From NCBI RefSeq assembly GCF_030186535.1, contig NZ_JASNVW010000004.1, positions 1-64,000 on the forward strand: DNA of 64,000 nt. The letters run 5' to 3'. How positions within the stretch are numbered: the first letter of the stretch is position 1; each line of letters opens with the position of its first letter. This document shows, piece by piece, positions 27,089 through 35,597 of the stretch. The DNA comes from Ignisphaera cupida. Lineage in GTDB: Archaea; Thermoproteota; Thermoprotei_A; Sulfolobales; Ignisphaeraceae. Below the pieces are notes generated by a model. It saw only the letters and a program-made list of their open reading frames with translations. It was not told the DNA's origin and made no database searches. The position numbers were made by a program, and so were the translations under genes.

Positions 27089-27894
27089 ACAATAGTATTA
27101 GCATAGCAATAGTTCATACAATTATAGAGTTGGGATCTAGAAAAAAGAATTTGAGTAAAATTAAAAATGTTTTAGAAAGATTAATGCAACATCAAAAAAA
27201 TGTTGATGTTGTGATACTGCCTCAAATGATTAATGGAGTTCCAATCTATGAAATTAACTTTAAAAAAATATTTAAAATTGTTAGTGAAACAATACCAGGT
27301 CCTACAACAGAGGACATGATTAAATTAAGCAATAAATACAATGTGGATCTGATAGTAGGTCCTCTAGTAGAGCGTCGTGGCTCTAAACTATATAGATCAG
27401 CAATCTATGTTAGTAAGGGGGGTAGCATAAAGGAAGTAGTTAGACAGGTTACACCTACAGATAAATTTAATGGCTATGCACAAATCCCATACATCACAAT
27501 GAATAATGCTAAAATAGGTTTTTTAATTGCTGATGATATTTTCTATCCAGAGTTATCATTCATCTTTTCAATTTTGGATGTTGATATAATAATAGCGTTT
27601 CCCAGTATAAAACAGGATATTCGCAAACAACAGCAAATAGCTTCTCTCAGAGCTTTAGAAGCAAATACTATGGCCTTAGTGATTGGAGGAATATTTGAGT
27701 ATAAACAAGATGTTATAGCAACAATTCCCACAATAGTTTTTGATGAGTATGGAGAAGAAATGGAGAAAATGGAGGTAGAGGAAAAAGTGCTTATTCTAAA
27801 TATTCATATGAAATCTAGATCTGTAATGAGGAAAACCTTGAATTCTAGGCTTAAAATTATAAATGAATTAAAAAAACTCTTACGTACAAAGTAA
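27079..27894 (+). CDS. Nitrilase-superfamily homologue lacking catalytic residues
   Basis: 271 residues with the carbon-nitrogen hydrolase fold. The three catalytic positions can be aligned: the Glu of LPE is Gln in VVILPQMING, the Lys is present in VTPTDKFNG, and the Cys in the usual ICYDIRFPE is Ala in FLIADDIFYPE. With Glu and Cys replaced, hydrolysis is unlikely, so a structural or binding role is more probable. It starts inside the reverse gyrase gene (10-base overlap). GGAGGT sits directly against the ATG, so translation may be coupled or the start may differ. Confidence 0.8.
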   Translation: MHVNNSISIAIVHTIIELGSRKKNLSKIKNVLERLMQHQKNVDVVILPQMINGVPIYEINFKKIFKIVSETIPGPTTEDMIKLSNKYNVDLIVGPLVERRGSKLYRSAIYVSKGGSIKEVVRQVTPTDKFNGYAQIPYITMNNAKIGFLIADDIFYPELSFIFSILDVDIIIAFPSIKQDIRKQQQIASLRALEANTMALVIGGIFEYKQDVIATIPTIVFDEYGEEMEKMEVEEKVLILNIHMKSRSVMRKTLNSRLKIINELKKLLRTK

Positions 27895-27965
27895 CTTAGG
27901 CTTTGCATCATGTTGCATTCTATACTAGCTTTGATTAAATGATGAATGCTAAACCTGATGATTTC

Positions 27966-28280
27966 TCATTTTTTAGTAACTAAGATGATGCGTCTGCTCT
28001 TTACACCTAGTTTTACAGAACCTTGTTTAATTAGGTGAAGCAACATCTTTTTTGCTAAGCCATACTTTATCCCAAGTTTTTGTGAAATTGTGAAAGTTGT
28101 TGCATATCCAGTATTGTTCACCTCCTCTAAAACCTTTGAGGCTAACCCCTCATCAACAACGCTTATTGCTGGGGCTGCTTTTTTCTCTTCTTTTACTACT
28201 TTCTTAACCTCTTCCTTTTTGACCATTCTCTTTTGTCTTTTCTCTAATGTTGAAAGTGGTTTTCCACCTTTAGTACCCAT
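27966..28280 (-). CDS. rps25e: 30S ribosomal protein S25e
   Basis: Small-subunit protein of archaeal/eukaryotic type, 104 residues. The Lys-rich N-terminal tail precedes a winged-helix domain (TTFTISQKLGIKYGLAKKML, then LIKQGSVKLGVKSRRIILV). It is convergent with the nitrilase-like gene and divergent from the ribbon-helix-helix gene. Confidence 0.95.
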   Translation of the reverse strand: MGTKGGKPLSTLEKRQKRMVKKEEVKKVVKEEKKAAPAISVVDEGLASKVLEEVNNTGYATTFTISQKLGIKYGLAKKMLLHLIKQGSVKLGVKSRRIILVTKK

Positions 28281-28365
28281 TAATGTAACCCCAGTTAATA
28301 TAAAGTATTCCCTTATTGTTTAAGCAGTATTCTCACTTATAAATTATCATCACTTAAATAGGTAG

Positions 28366-28593
28366 ATGGTGCTAGAGCAAATGCGTATTGTAACAGTAAA
28401 AATGCCTGAGTCTTACCTTGAAGCAATAGATGAATTAGTTAAAATGGGTAGATATTCATCAAGAAGTGAAGTCATAAGAACTGCGATTAGAGAATTGCTG
28501 AAGAAGGAGTTGTGGGGGAATGGATATAGTTTAGAAAAGCCAAGGAGGAGAGGGAACAGATCTAAGGTTGTTGAGGTCATAGAAGAGATTTGA
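28366..28593 (+). CDS. Ribbon-helix-helix (CopG-like) DNA-binding protein
   Basis: Small regulator of 75 residues. Residues 7-50 fit the RHH fold: a beta strand ([18 protein letters not shown]) then [19 protein letters not shown]. The C-terminal tail is basic. It is divergent from S25e. No toxin-like partner follows; the next gene is TrmI after 102 bases. It is likely a transcription factor; the target is unknown. Confidence 0.85.
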   Translation: MVLEQMRIVTVKMPESYLEAIDELVKMGRYSSRSEVIRTAIRELLKKELWGNGYSLEKPRRRGNRSKVVEVIEEI

Positions 28594-28695
28594 TTTTTGT
28601 TTTAGTTAATCAATAGTGATTTTGCTTTATTTACTCTCTTAACAATTATTCTATAGAGGTGATGATGAAGGTTGGTATTTTAGATGTGATGATAT

Positions 28696-29499
28696 ATGAC
28701 ACCAGTTCTGAGCCAGGACAACATTTTTAATTATGGTGATTATGTACTAATATATTTGGATAGAAAAAGAAGAATACTTGCGAAATTAGAGCAAAACAAG
28801 AGAATATCCTCGGATAAGGGTGTTATAATAGCTGATAACATTGTTGGAAAGGAAAAAGGATCACAAATAGTTACATCTTTAAATATCAAGGCCTGGGCGT
28901 TGAAACCTCTGCTTGTTGATTATATTGAGAAGGGAATAAAAAGAGTTACTCAAGTTATATATCCCAAGGACTTAGGTTTCATCATATTTATGCTAGGTAT
29001 AGAATCTGGTGCTAGGGTTCTGGAGGCTGGTGTGGGTTCTGGCAATACTACAATAGTTTTAGCGCATTTCGTTAAGCCTACAGGCCATGTTTATGGCTAT
29101 GATAATAGAGAGGATTTTTTGAAGATAGCCAGAAACAATATTGCTAAGCTGGGTCTGGAAAATTTTGTTACGTTGAAATATGGTGATGTAAGAAAAGGTG
29201 TTGATGAAAAGAATTTAGATGCAGCTGTAGTGGATATACCCGATCCCTGGGAAGCTCTAAATACAATCTACAACTCATTAAAACCATCTGCACCTGTTGC
29301 CTTCTTTATACCATCTGTTCAACAGTTACTGAAGCTCTATGAAGCTTTGGAAGATTTCAAGGGTTTTACAGATATTAGAGCATTTGAGTTAATACTGAGA
29401 GAATATGAATTATCAAAAACATCTATTAGGCCATCAACTCATATAGTTGGTCACACCGGGTTTATAATGTTTGCGAGAAAAATTATTAAAAGCTTATGA
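28696..29499 (+). CDS. trmI: tRNA (adenine-N1-)-methyltransferase TrmI, archaeal type
   Basis: SAM-dependent enzyme that makes m1A in the T loop (positions 57/58 in archaea) of tRNA. It has 267 residues: an N-terminal beta domain (NYGDYVLIYLDRKRRILAKL), then a Rossmann methyltransferase with motif I VLEAGVGSGNTT, YGYDNREDFLKIARNN and the catalytic-site motif VVDIPDPWEAL. ProRS follows 30 bases downstream. Confidence 0.93.
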   Translation: MTPVLSQDNIFNYGDYVLIYLDRKRRILAKLEQNKRISSDKGVIIADNIVGKEKGSQIVTSLNIKAWALKPLLVDYIEKGIKRVTQVIYPKDLGFIIFMLGIESGARVLEAGVGSGNTTIVLAHFVKPTGHVYGYDNREDFLKIARNNIAKLGLENFVTLKYGDVRKGVDEKNLDAAVVDIPDPWEALNTIYNSLKPSAPVAFFIPSVQQLLKLYEALEDFKGFTDIRAFELILREYELSKTSIRPSTHIVGHTGFIMFARKIIKSL

Positions 29500-29529
29500 A
29501 GTCTGGATTCCATATAATGACAAGGTTGT

Positions 29530-31032
29530 GTGCTGAGAGTGGAAATGGCTATGTCAATCTCCAAGCAATATCTGCAGAAAAGTGGCAAAAACTTTAGTGA
29601 ATGGTTTGACTGGATAATTTCAGAAGCTGAAATATATGACTATGGCAGATATCCGGTAAAGGGTATGGGGGTCTGGCTTCCATATGGATTTCAAATTAGA
29701 AGAAGAGTTATTGAAATAATTCGCAATTTACTTGATGAGAAAGGACATGAGGAAATATTGCTACCATTGCTAATACCAGATTTTTTGTTTAAAAAGGAGA
29801 GCGAGCATGTAAGAGGCTTTGAGGGAGAAGTTTTCTGGGTTACTAGAGCAGGTTTAGAGGATGTTGATGTTAAACTGGCTTTAAGACCAACAAGTGAAAC
29901 AGCAATAAGTTACATGGAAAGTTTATGGATTAAGAGCTATAGGCAGCTTCCAAAAAAGTATTACCAAGTCGTAAGTGTCTTTAGATATGAAACCAAAATG
30001 ACAAAGCCAATGACTAGAGTAAGAGAAATAACAACATTTAAAGAGGCGCATACAGTTCATGAGGATTTTGAGGATAGTGAAAGGCAAATTATTGAAGCTG
30101 TTGAGATATATAAGCAATTTTTTGACTCTTTAGGAATTCCATATATAATATCCAGAAGGCCTCAATGGGACAAGTTTGCTGGAGCATTGTACACAATTGC
30201 TTTTGATACGCTATTTCCTGATAAAAAAGCTGTGCAAATAGGAACTGTGCATAACCTTGGTCAAACATTTACAAGTGTTTTTGATGTTAAGATTCAAAAA
30301 AGAGATGAGTCAATAGACTATGCCTGGCAAACAAGTTATGGAATTTCTGAGAGAGTTATAGCATCTATAATAGCTTTTCATAGCGATGATAAAGGACTTG
30401 TATTGCCACCAAATATTGCGCCATATCAAGTGGTTATAGTACCAATATATCATCAAGATGTGAAAGAGAAAGTTATAGAGTATTGTAGTAAAGTAGCAAA
30501 GGTACTTAGAGAACATGGTTTAAGAGTATTTGAGGATTATAGAGACGATTTAAGACCTGTGGACAAATTCTTTAAGTGGGAGTTGAAAGGGGTTCCTATA
30601 AGAATTGAAATAGGGTTTAGAGAAGTTTCAAATGGTACTGTCACAATATTTAGGCGTGATGTTATGAGAAAAGAGGTAGTGTTTCTAAACCAACTTGTAG
30701 AGAAGGTTACTGAATTGCTGAATGAAATTCTTCAAAATGTGAAGAGCAGAGCATGGAAAGAGTTTTTATCTAGTGTAAAACTTTTCAATAACTTTAATGA
30801 AGCCATTAATTTCATTAATGAAGAAGGTGGTATAGCAATACTTCCATGGTGTGGAGATGAAAAATGTGTTCGCAATAAACTTGAGGGTGTAGAGGGTATT
30901 AGTGCTTTAGGTGAAATTCTTATTGATTCTTTAAATAAACTTGGAATTAGCGAGAAGATTAGTGAATATAGTTCTTGTGCATTTTGCAATAGAAAGGCAA
31001 AGACATTTATGAGTATAGCTAAAAAGTATTAG
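29530..31032 (+). CDS. proS: Prolyl-tRNA synthetase (archaeal/eukaryotic type)
   Basis: Class II synthetase charging tRNA-Pro, 500 residues. It has motif 1 around [19 protein letters not shown], motif 2 [25 protein letters not shown] and motif 3 region [21 protein letters not shown], then the anticodon-binding domain and the C-terminal zinc-binding extension (CGDEKC ... CAFC). GTG 29530 is the assumed start; ATG 29545 is in frame. Confidence 0.97.
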   Translation: MLRVEMAMSISKQYLQKSGKNFSEWFDWIISEAEIYDYGRYPVKGMGVWLPYGFQIRRRVIEIIRNLLDEKGHEEILLPLLIPDFLFKKESEHVRGFEGEVFWVTRAGLEDVDVKLALRPTSETAISYMESLWIKSYRQLPKKYYQVVSVFRYETKMTKPMTRVREITTFKEAHTVHEDFEDSERQIIEAVEIYKQFFDSLGIPYIISRRPQWDKFAGALYTIAFDTLFPDKKAVQIGTVHNLGQTFTSVFDVKIQKRDESIDYAWQTSYGISERVIASIIAFHSDDKGLVLPPNIAPYQVVIVPIYHQDVKEKVIEYCSKVAKVLREHGLRVFEDYRDDLRPVDKFFKWELKGVPIRIEIGFREVSNGTVTIFRRDVMRKEVVFLNQLVEKVTELLNEILQNVKSRAWKEFLSSVKLFNNFNEAINFINEEGGIAILPWCGDEKCVRNKLEGVEGISALGEILIDSLNKLGISEKISEYSSCAFCNRKAKTFMSIAKKY

Positions 31033-31104
31033 TTGTAGGTAAATAACTTGATTATCATTTTTAAGCTTTGCTTACAAAATATGTAAATTGCATAGTGGTG
31101 TTTT

Positions 31105-31389
31105 ATGCCTAAGAAAAGAGAGAATAGAGGAAGAAGAAAAGGAGACAAAGGATCTGTTAGCAGAGTACATTGTGATAACTGTGGAGCTTTAATACCTGAA
31201 GATAAAGCTGTTTGTGTAACAAGAATGTACTCACCTGTAGATCCACAGTTAGCAAGTGAATTAGAGAGAAAAGGAGCAATAATAATGAGATATCCAGTAA
31301 CGAAGTGTTACTGCATTAACTGTGCAATATTCTATGGAATTATAAAAGTGAGAGCAGAGGAGGAAAGAAAGAAAATAACAAAGCTATAA
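31105..31389 (+). CDS. rps26e: 30S ribosomal protein S26e
   Basis: Archaeal/eukaryotic small-subunit protein at the mRNA exit channel, 94 residues. It has a basic N-terminus MPKKRENRGRRKGDKG, a zinc site made of HCDNCGALIPEDKAVC and CYCINCAIFYGI. It follows proS by 72 bases and ends two bases before the convergent lipid gene. Confidence 0.95.
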   Translation: MPKKRENRGRRKGDKGSVSRVHCDNCGALIPEDKAVCVTRMYSPVDPQLASELERKGAIIMRYPVTKCYCINCAIFYGIIKVRAEEERKKITKL

Positions 31390-31391
31390 TT

Positions 31392-31976
31392 TTATGCTCC
31401 ATGCAATTTTTTATATATTGCATGAAGCCTTTGAACAATTGATATAACGCCAAGAATTATTAATGCATCCATTAGCAAAGTTGCTATATAAACACCATGC
31501 TTTAAATCAATAGCTATTACTAGTGATGAAAGAAACAATATTATCATTCTTTCTCCATGTTCGAGAATTCCAACACCTTCTAACTTAACTCCCTTTCCTT
31601 CTCCCAAAGCTCTTAAATAGCTCATGAGAAAAGATGTAACTAAGGCCAGGGAGACAAGCAGGGAATTGATTCCAATTAACATTAGTGATATTAGAAAATT
31701 TGCTTCAACAACTCTATCACAAAATGAATCAAGTACAGAGCCCCAGGCTGTAACCCTCTTCCTGGTTCTGGCAATAGCACCATCTAATACATCTGCTATG
31801 CCAGAGACTATAACCAGAAGTGGTACTATAATTAGGTTAAACCTGATTAATACAATCAATATTGATGCAAATGATGTAATCAATCCAAAAAGAGTAACAA
31901 CATTTGGATTTACATTGATTTTTTTGGCAAAAGAATTAATAGTGTTTGAAACACTGTTTCTAAATTTGCCTAGCAT
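31392..31976 (-). CDS. CDP-alcohol phosphotransferase, probably archaetidylinositol-phosphate synthase
   Basis: Integral membrane enzyme making a polar lipid head group from CDP-archaeol. It has 194 residues with about five or six membrane segments. The diagnostic motif DVLDGAIARTRKRVTAWGSVLDSFCDR contains the metal-binding aspartates. Archaetidylinositol-phosphate synthase is the usual function of this branch in crenarchaea; glycerophosphate is the alternative acceptor. Confidence 0.85.
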   Translation of the reverse strand: MLGKFRNSVSNTINSFAKKINVNPNVVTLFGLITSFASILIVLIRFNLIIVPLLVIVSGIADVLDGAIARTRKRVTAWGSVLDSFCDRVVEANFLISLMLIGINSLLVSLALVTSFLMSYLRALGEGKGVKLEGVGILEHGERMIILFLSSLVIAIDLKHGVYIATLLMDALIILGVISIVQRLHAIYKKLHGA

Positions 31977-32053
31977 TATTGCCCACTTTCAAAATTTATT
32001 TATGCTGTTTATGTATAAGGTATATTAGCTAAAGGTTTAAAACCACTATATAG

Positions 32054-32106
32054 ATGAAGAAGAATCCGGGAACTGAGAAATGATGTAAGGGCTAAATAAA
32101 GTCTGA
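32054..32106 (+). ncRNA. Possible C/D box sRNA
   Basis: Box C-like ATGAAGA (32054-32060), 12-base guide AGAATCCGGGAA, D' CTGA (32073-32076), three-base spacer, C' ATGATGT (32080-32086), then a longer 16-base guide and D CTGA (32103-32106). The D'/C' pair is excellent; the C box has one mismatch and the second guide is long, so the call is tentative. It lies just upstream of the gene with the possible ATA start. Confidence 0.5.
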
Positions 32107-32123
32107 TTATTGGTGAGTAGGGA

Positions 32124-32780
32124 ATAGGCGTTGTAAAACAAAAAAGAAATGTATATATATCAATATATGATGCAAAAACACTTTACAAATTTTTAGAGCT
32201 ATTAAAGACTTTTGGAGTTCTGTATCGAGGTGTTTACAATGTTTGTGAAGAAAGTGGTCTTCAAAATTGTGTGCTTGTAGTTGATGAAGATGGTTTAAAA
32301 TATTTAGAATCGATAAAATGCATGTTCAATTGTATTGTTGTAAATACCAATAAAAATGCTGTTGAGAAAAGCGCTATAATGACTTTGGTTCTATCTAGAA
32401 TAGATAAAGTAGATGTGACTACATTGATAGCTGGACTAGACTATGGCTCAAATATAGGTTTAGCTATTTTTGCAGATTCCAATCTTATTTTTGTTAATAG
32501 CTATAGAGGTGAGGAGAGCGTTATCAAAACATTGAAAATGTTTTTTGATGCTATACCAGCCAGTAAAAAAGTTATTAGAATTGGAATACCAAGTGAGTTG
32601 ATACATGCTAAGCTAAGTAAATTTATTGATGATTTGCTGAAAAAATTTTCAGGCAATGTAGTAATTGAGTTAGTGCATGAACATAAAACCTCAAAATCAT
32701 CATTAATTATAGATGAGAGTTTAGATGAAGACTCCATAGCTGCAATAAATATAGCATTAAAAGCTTTTCAAAATTATTAA
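32124..32780 (+). CDS. Conserved-looking protein with RNase H-like (resolvase-like) fold, possible ATA start
   Basis: Function unknown. A segment TTLIAGLDYGSNIGLAIFAD followed by an alpha/beta pattern resembles the first strands of RuvC/YqgF-type RNase H folds, with the Asp in GLDYGS as a candidate acidic residue. The first conventional start is GTG 32271 (169 residues). However, the frame is protein-like back to a stop at 32118 (NVYISIYDAKTLYKFLELL) with no ATG, GTG or TTG in between. ATA 32124 has GGTGA (32112-32116) seven bases upstream, giving 218 residues. The polynucleotide kinase gene follows. Confidence 0.65.
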   Translation: MGVVKQKRNVYISIYDAKTLYKFLELLKTFGVLYRGVYNVCEESGLQNCVLVVDEDGLKYLESIKCMFNCIVVNTNKNAVEKSAIMTLVLSRIDKVDVTTLIAGLDYGSNIGLAIFADSNLIFVNSYRGEESVIKTLKMFFDAIPASKKVIRIGIPSELIHAKLSKFIDDLLKKFSGNVVIELVHEHKTSKSSLIIDESLDEDSIAAINIALKAFQNY

Positions 32781-32822
32781 AACCTTAAAACTTGATTTCC
32801 ATTAGATAGTTCTTGGGCGTTC

Positions 32823-34136
32823 ATGTTGAATACAGCAATTTCAGTGCCATTGCCACAAGGTCTACAAGCTAAGTTGGTTTTAGAAAAAGGAAAGATTATA
32901 AGGATTCTAGGACCTGCTAAAATATATGTTGAAAGTGGTTGTATTAGAATTCTTGGAGTTGATTTGTGTAAGGGTCAAGAGATTTGGATTAGTAAGTATA
33001 GAAGTTATGCTGTCAAAGCTGTTGATGTAAGTACTCTAAGCGTTATTATTGGTGAAGGTGGTGCTGTGGAAGAGCCATCTCCAGGAGAAGAACCTATTGA
33101 TGAGTGGGAGAATATAGCTAGGGAGATTGTTAGTAGAGGTGGTAGAGTTGTTGTTTTAGGACCAATAGAAAGTGGAAAAACATCTTTTTCTACATTCCTA
33201 TCAAATTTAGGAATAGAGAATGGCTTAAAAACTGTTTTAATTGATGCTGACGTGGGTCAATGTGATTTAGCTCCACCAGGATTTATAGCAATGAAGTTTA
33301 TGGATAGAAAAGTTATTTGGCTTAGAGAACTTGTAGGCGATTTGATACGCTTTATAGGATTTATAACACCAGCATATAGCTTGGCAATGGCAAGAATCAT
33401 AACAAGTGTAATGGAGTTAGTAAATATAGCTGAAGAAAAAGGGTCTCAGCTAATCATAATTAATACTGATGGCTGGTTTGGAGATTTAATGTCGATAGAA
33501 TTCAAAATACAGTTAATAAGAAGTGTAAAACCATCATCAGTTGTTATAATGGGTAATAAGATACTTTGCGAACAACTCTCAAATATTTTCACAAAATTCT
33601 CTTTACCTAAAGTCTATTGTGTTTCTAGTCCTATGCATGTGCGAAAAAGAGATAGAGATGATAGACGCCAACTTAGAAGAATTAACTATATGCAATATCT
33701 TCAAAAAGCAAAGAAGAGATGTTTCAACATTAATAGCATAGCTATTTTAAATTCATGTTTATTCAACGGTACTTTAATTACTGATGATCTTGAGCAGCTG
33801 AGAATGAAACTTGGGATTGAGGCTATTATGGCAAGTAAATACGAAGATTTGTTGGTTGTTGCTGTATCCGATGATACAAAAGTTGATAGAATGCAGATAG
33901 GTTCTGACAATGTTTACATAATTAAACCATCACATGCAAAGGGGGCATTAGTAGCGCTTCTCAATGAAAATATGGAGGAGGTGGGTATGGGGATAATAGA
34001 ATCTATAGATTTATTAAGAAAGGAAATATGCATATTAACGGAGTATGAAGGAGTTGTTAAAGGAGTTTCAATAGGTAGAATAATAGTAAGTGAAGAGTAT
34101 GCTGATAAGGGAAAGGTAATGAAATGTATTATATGA
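32823..34136 (+). CDS. Clp1/Grc3-family polynucleotide 5'-hydroxyl kinase
   Basis: RNA/DNA 5'-kinase of the Clp1 family, acting in RNA processing. It has 437 residues: an N-terminal beta domain (to ~100), then a P-loop ATPase with Walker A VLGPIESGKTSF (~120-131), the DADVGQCDLAPPG segment and a lid region, then a C-terminal beta domain. Archaeal members characterised so far phosphorylate 5'-OH RNA and DNA. It follows the RNase H-like gene by 42 bases. Confidence 0.9.
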   Translation: MLNTAISVPLPQGLQAKLVLEKGKIIRILGPAKIYVESGCIRILGVDLCKGQEIWISKYRSYAVKAVDVSTLSVIIGEGGAVEEPSPGEEPIDEWENIAREIVSRGGRVVVLGPIESGKTSFSTFLSNLGIENGLKTVLIDADVGQCDLAPPGFIAMKFMDRKVIWLRELVGDLIRFIGFITPAYSLAMARIITSVMELVNIAEEKGSQLIIINTDGWFGDLMSIEFKIQLIRSVKPSSVVIMGNKILCEQLSNIFTKFSLPKVYCVSSPMHVRKRDRDDRRQLRRINYMQYLQKAKKRCFNINSIAILNSCLFNGTLITDDLEQLRMKLGIEAIMASKYEDLLVVAVSDDTKVDRMQIGSDNVYIIKPSHAKGALVALLNENMEEVGMGIIESIDLLRKEICILTEYEGVVKGVSIGRIIVSEEYADKGKVMKCII

Positions 34137-34264
34137 GTTTTATAATTATGGCTTTGTAACATATGTTTAACCAAGTAAGTAATTTGATATGCATTTGAAT
34201 AGTTTTGATAATAGCTTAGCACTAGTTACATAGCCTTATATTTTTAAATAAAGGAAATATTTAA

Positions 34265-34286
34265 CTAAGTTAATACTAAGTTAATA
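34265..34286 (+). repeat. Perfect 11-base tandem duplication
   Basis: CTAAGTTAATA occurs twice in direct succession (34265-34275 and 34276-34286), 25 bases before the ATG at 34311. The unit length is about one helical turn. It could be a regulatory site or a replication slip. Confidence 0.6.
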
Positions 34287-34310
34287 CCAAGCAAGAGGTA
34301 GGATGAGTAA

Positions 34311-35597
34311 ATGTCTTTAAAATCTTTTATAAGAGAACTTGATTTAAATGAATTAGAGGACCATACTTCAAAGGAATTGGATTTTGAATTAGAGCCCACA
34401 AAACTTCTTTTTGAATTAGATAAGCAAGAGAAGGTGGCGCTTTTCAAGGTAAAATCATCGCAATTTATTTGTGTAGGCAATGTTTTGAATAGTAGAAGTA
34501 GGTTATATAGAAGAGTGTTAAGGGTTAAGTCAGATGAGGAGGCGTACAAAAAGCTCATTGAAGCAACAACAAAGCTTGTAAAACCAAAGGAGAAAAGTTT
34601 TCACGATCTTTTTCAGGTTGTGAAGGATTTCAACTTAAACTCTATACCATTTATAAAGTTTTATCCAGGTGATGGTGGCAGATATTTATCATCAGCAATA
34701 TTCATAGCATGTCTTGATGATGTTTGCAATGCATCTATTCATAGAACAATGCTATTAACAAGAAATACTGTAGTTGCAAGAATTGTTCCACGTCATCTAA
34801 GATATATCTATGATCAGTACAAAAGAAATGGTAAGGAAATGCCTGTAGCAATTGTTGTTGGTGTGCATCCAGCAGTTGAATTAATGGCAGCATCTTCTCC
34901 ACCTTTTGGAGTTTTTGAAATGCACTTAGTTCCCAATATTTTAAATGATTTTACAGTAACATATACACCCCTATACAGCATTCCAATACCTTCTCAAGCA
35001 GCACTTGTTCTCGAGGGTAGAGTCTCAATATCACAGTTTGTTGATGAAGGGCCTTTTGTGGATTTGCTCCATCTTTATGATGCTAGGAGAAAAGAACCTT
35101 TAATAACCATAGACGCTATGTACATAAATCCGGATGAGTACTTCAATGTAATATTGCCAGCAGGAAAGGAACATAAGTTGCTTCAGAGCTTCTATAGAGA
35201 AGCAATGATTTGGCAAACTGTAAGCAGTGTTGTTCCAAAGGTACATAAAGTGAGATTGTTAGAAGCTTCAGGTTCGTGGCTTATCATTGCCTTGTCCATA
35301 ACTAAAAATGTTGATGGAGATGCAAAGAATGCTATTCTAGCTGCTTTTTCAGGACATCCAAGTGCAAAAATAGCTATTGTTGTTGATGATGATATAGATT
35401 TGGATTCTATTGATAAGATTATATGGGCTTTAGCAACTAGGTTTAGAGGTAGGGAAAGTATGGTAATTGTTGAAAAAAGTAGATGCTCCACATTAGATCC
35501 TTCTTCACCCAGTGGTATATGTGATAAGCTAGGTTTTGATCTCACAATACCTTTATCTGCAGATAAAAATATGTTTAAATATGTAAATGTTATGTGA
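34311..35597 (+). CDS. UbiD-family decarboxylase, probably trans-anhydromevalonate 5-phosphate decarboxylase
   Basis: prFMN-dependent decarboxylase of 428 residues. UbiD-family signatures include FYPGDGGRYLSSAIFIA, HRTMLLTRNTVVARIVPRHL and VVGVHPAVELMAAS. On its own the substrate would be open. Here the next two genes encode the large and small subunits of phosphomevalonate dehydratase, so the reaction is most likely trans-anhydromevalonate 5-phosphate to isopentenyl phosphate in the archaeal mevalonate pathway. It overlaps the next gene by four bases. Confidence 0.88.
   Translation: MSLKSFIRELDLNELEDHTSKELDFELEPTKLLFELDKQEKVALFKVKSSQFICVGNVLNSRSRLYRRVLRVKSDEEAYKKLIEATTKLVKPKEKSFHDLFQVVKDFNLNSIPFIKFYPGDGGRYLSSAIFIACLDDVCNASIHRTMLLTRNTVVARIVPRHLRYIYDQYKRNGKEMPVAIVVGVHPAVELMAASSPPFGVFEMHLVPNILNDFTVTYTPLYSIPIPSQAALVLEGRVSISQFVDEGPFVDLLHLYDARRKEPLITIDAMYINPDEYFNVILPAGKEHKLLQSFYREAMIWQTVSSVVPKVHKVRLLEASGSWLIIALSITKNVDGDAKNAILAAFSGHPSAKIAIVVDDDIDLDSIDKIIWALATRFRGRESMVIVEKSRCSTLDPSSPSGICDKLGFDLTIPLSADKNMFKYVNVM

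Noticed and set aside
27930-27965. ATGATGA and CTGATGA near the S25e gene end
   Set aside because: The boxes overlap each other and no matching D box is present at guide distance.
28659-28711. Possible C/D box sRNA (two GTGATGA boxes and a CTGA) at the trmI start
   Set aside because: There is no usable D' box, the last guide would be 15 bases, and the sequence overlaps the trmI translation start, where GTGA-rich signals are expected.
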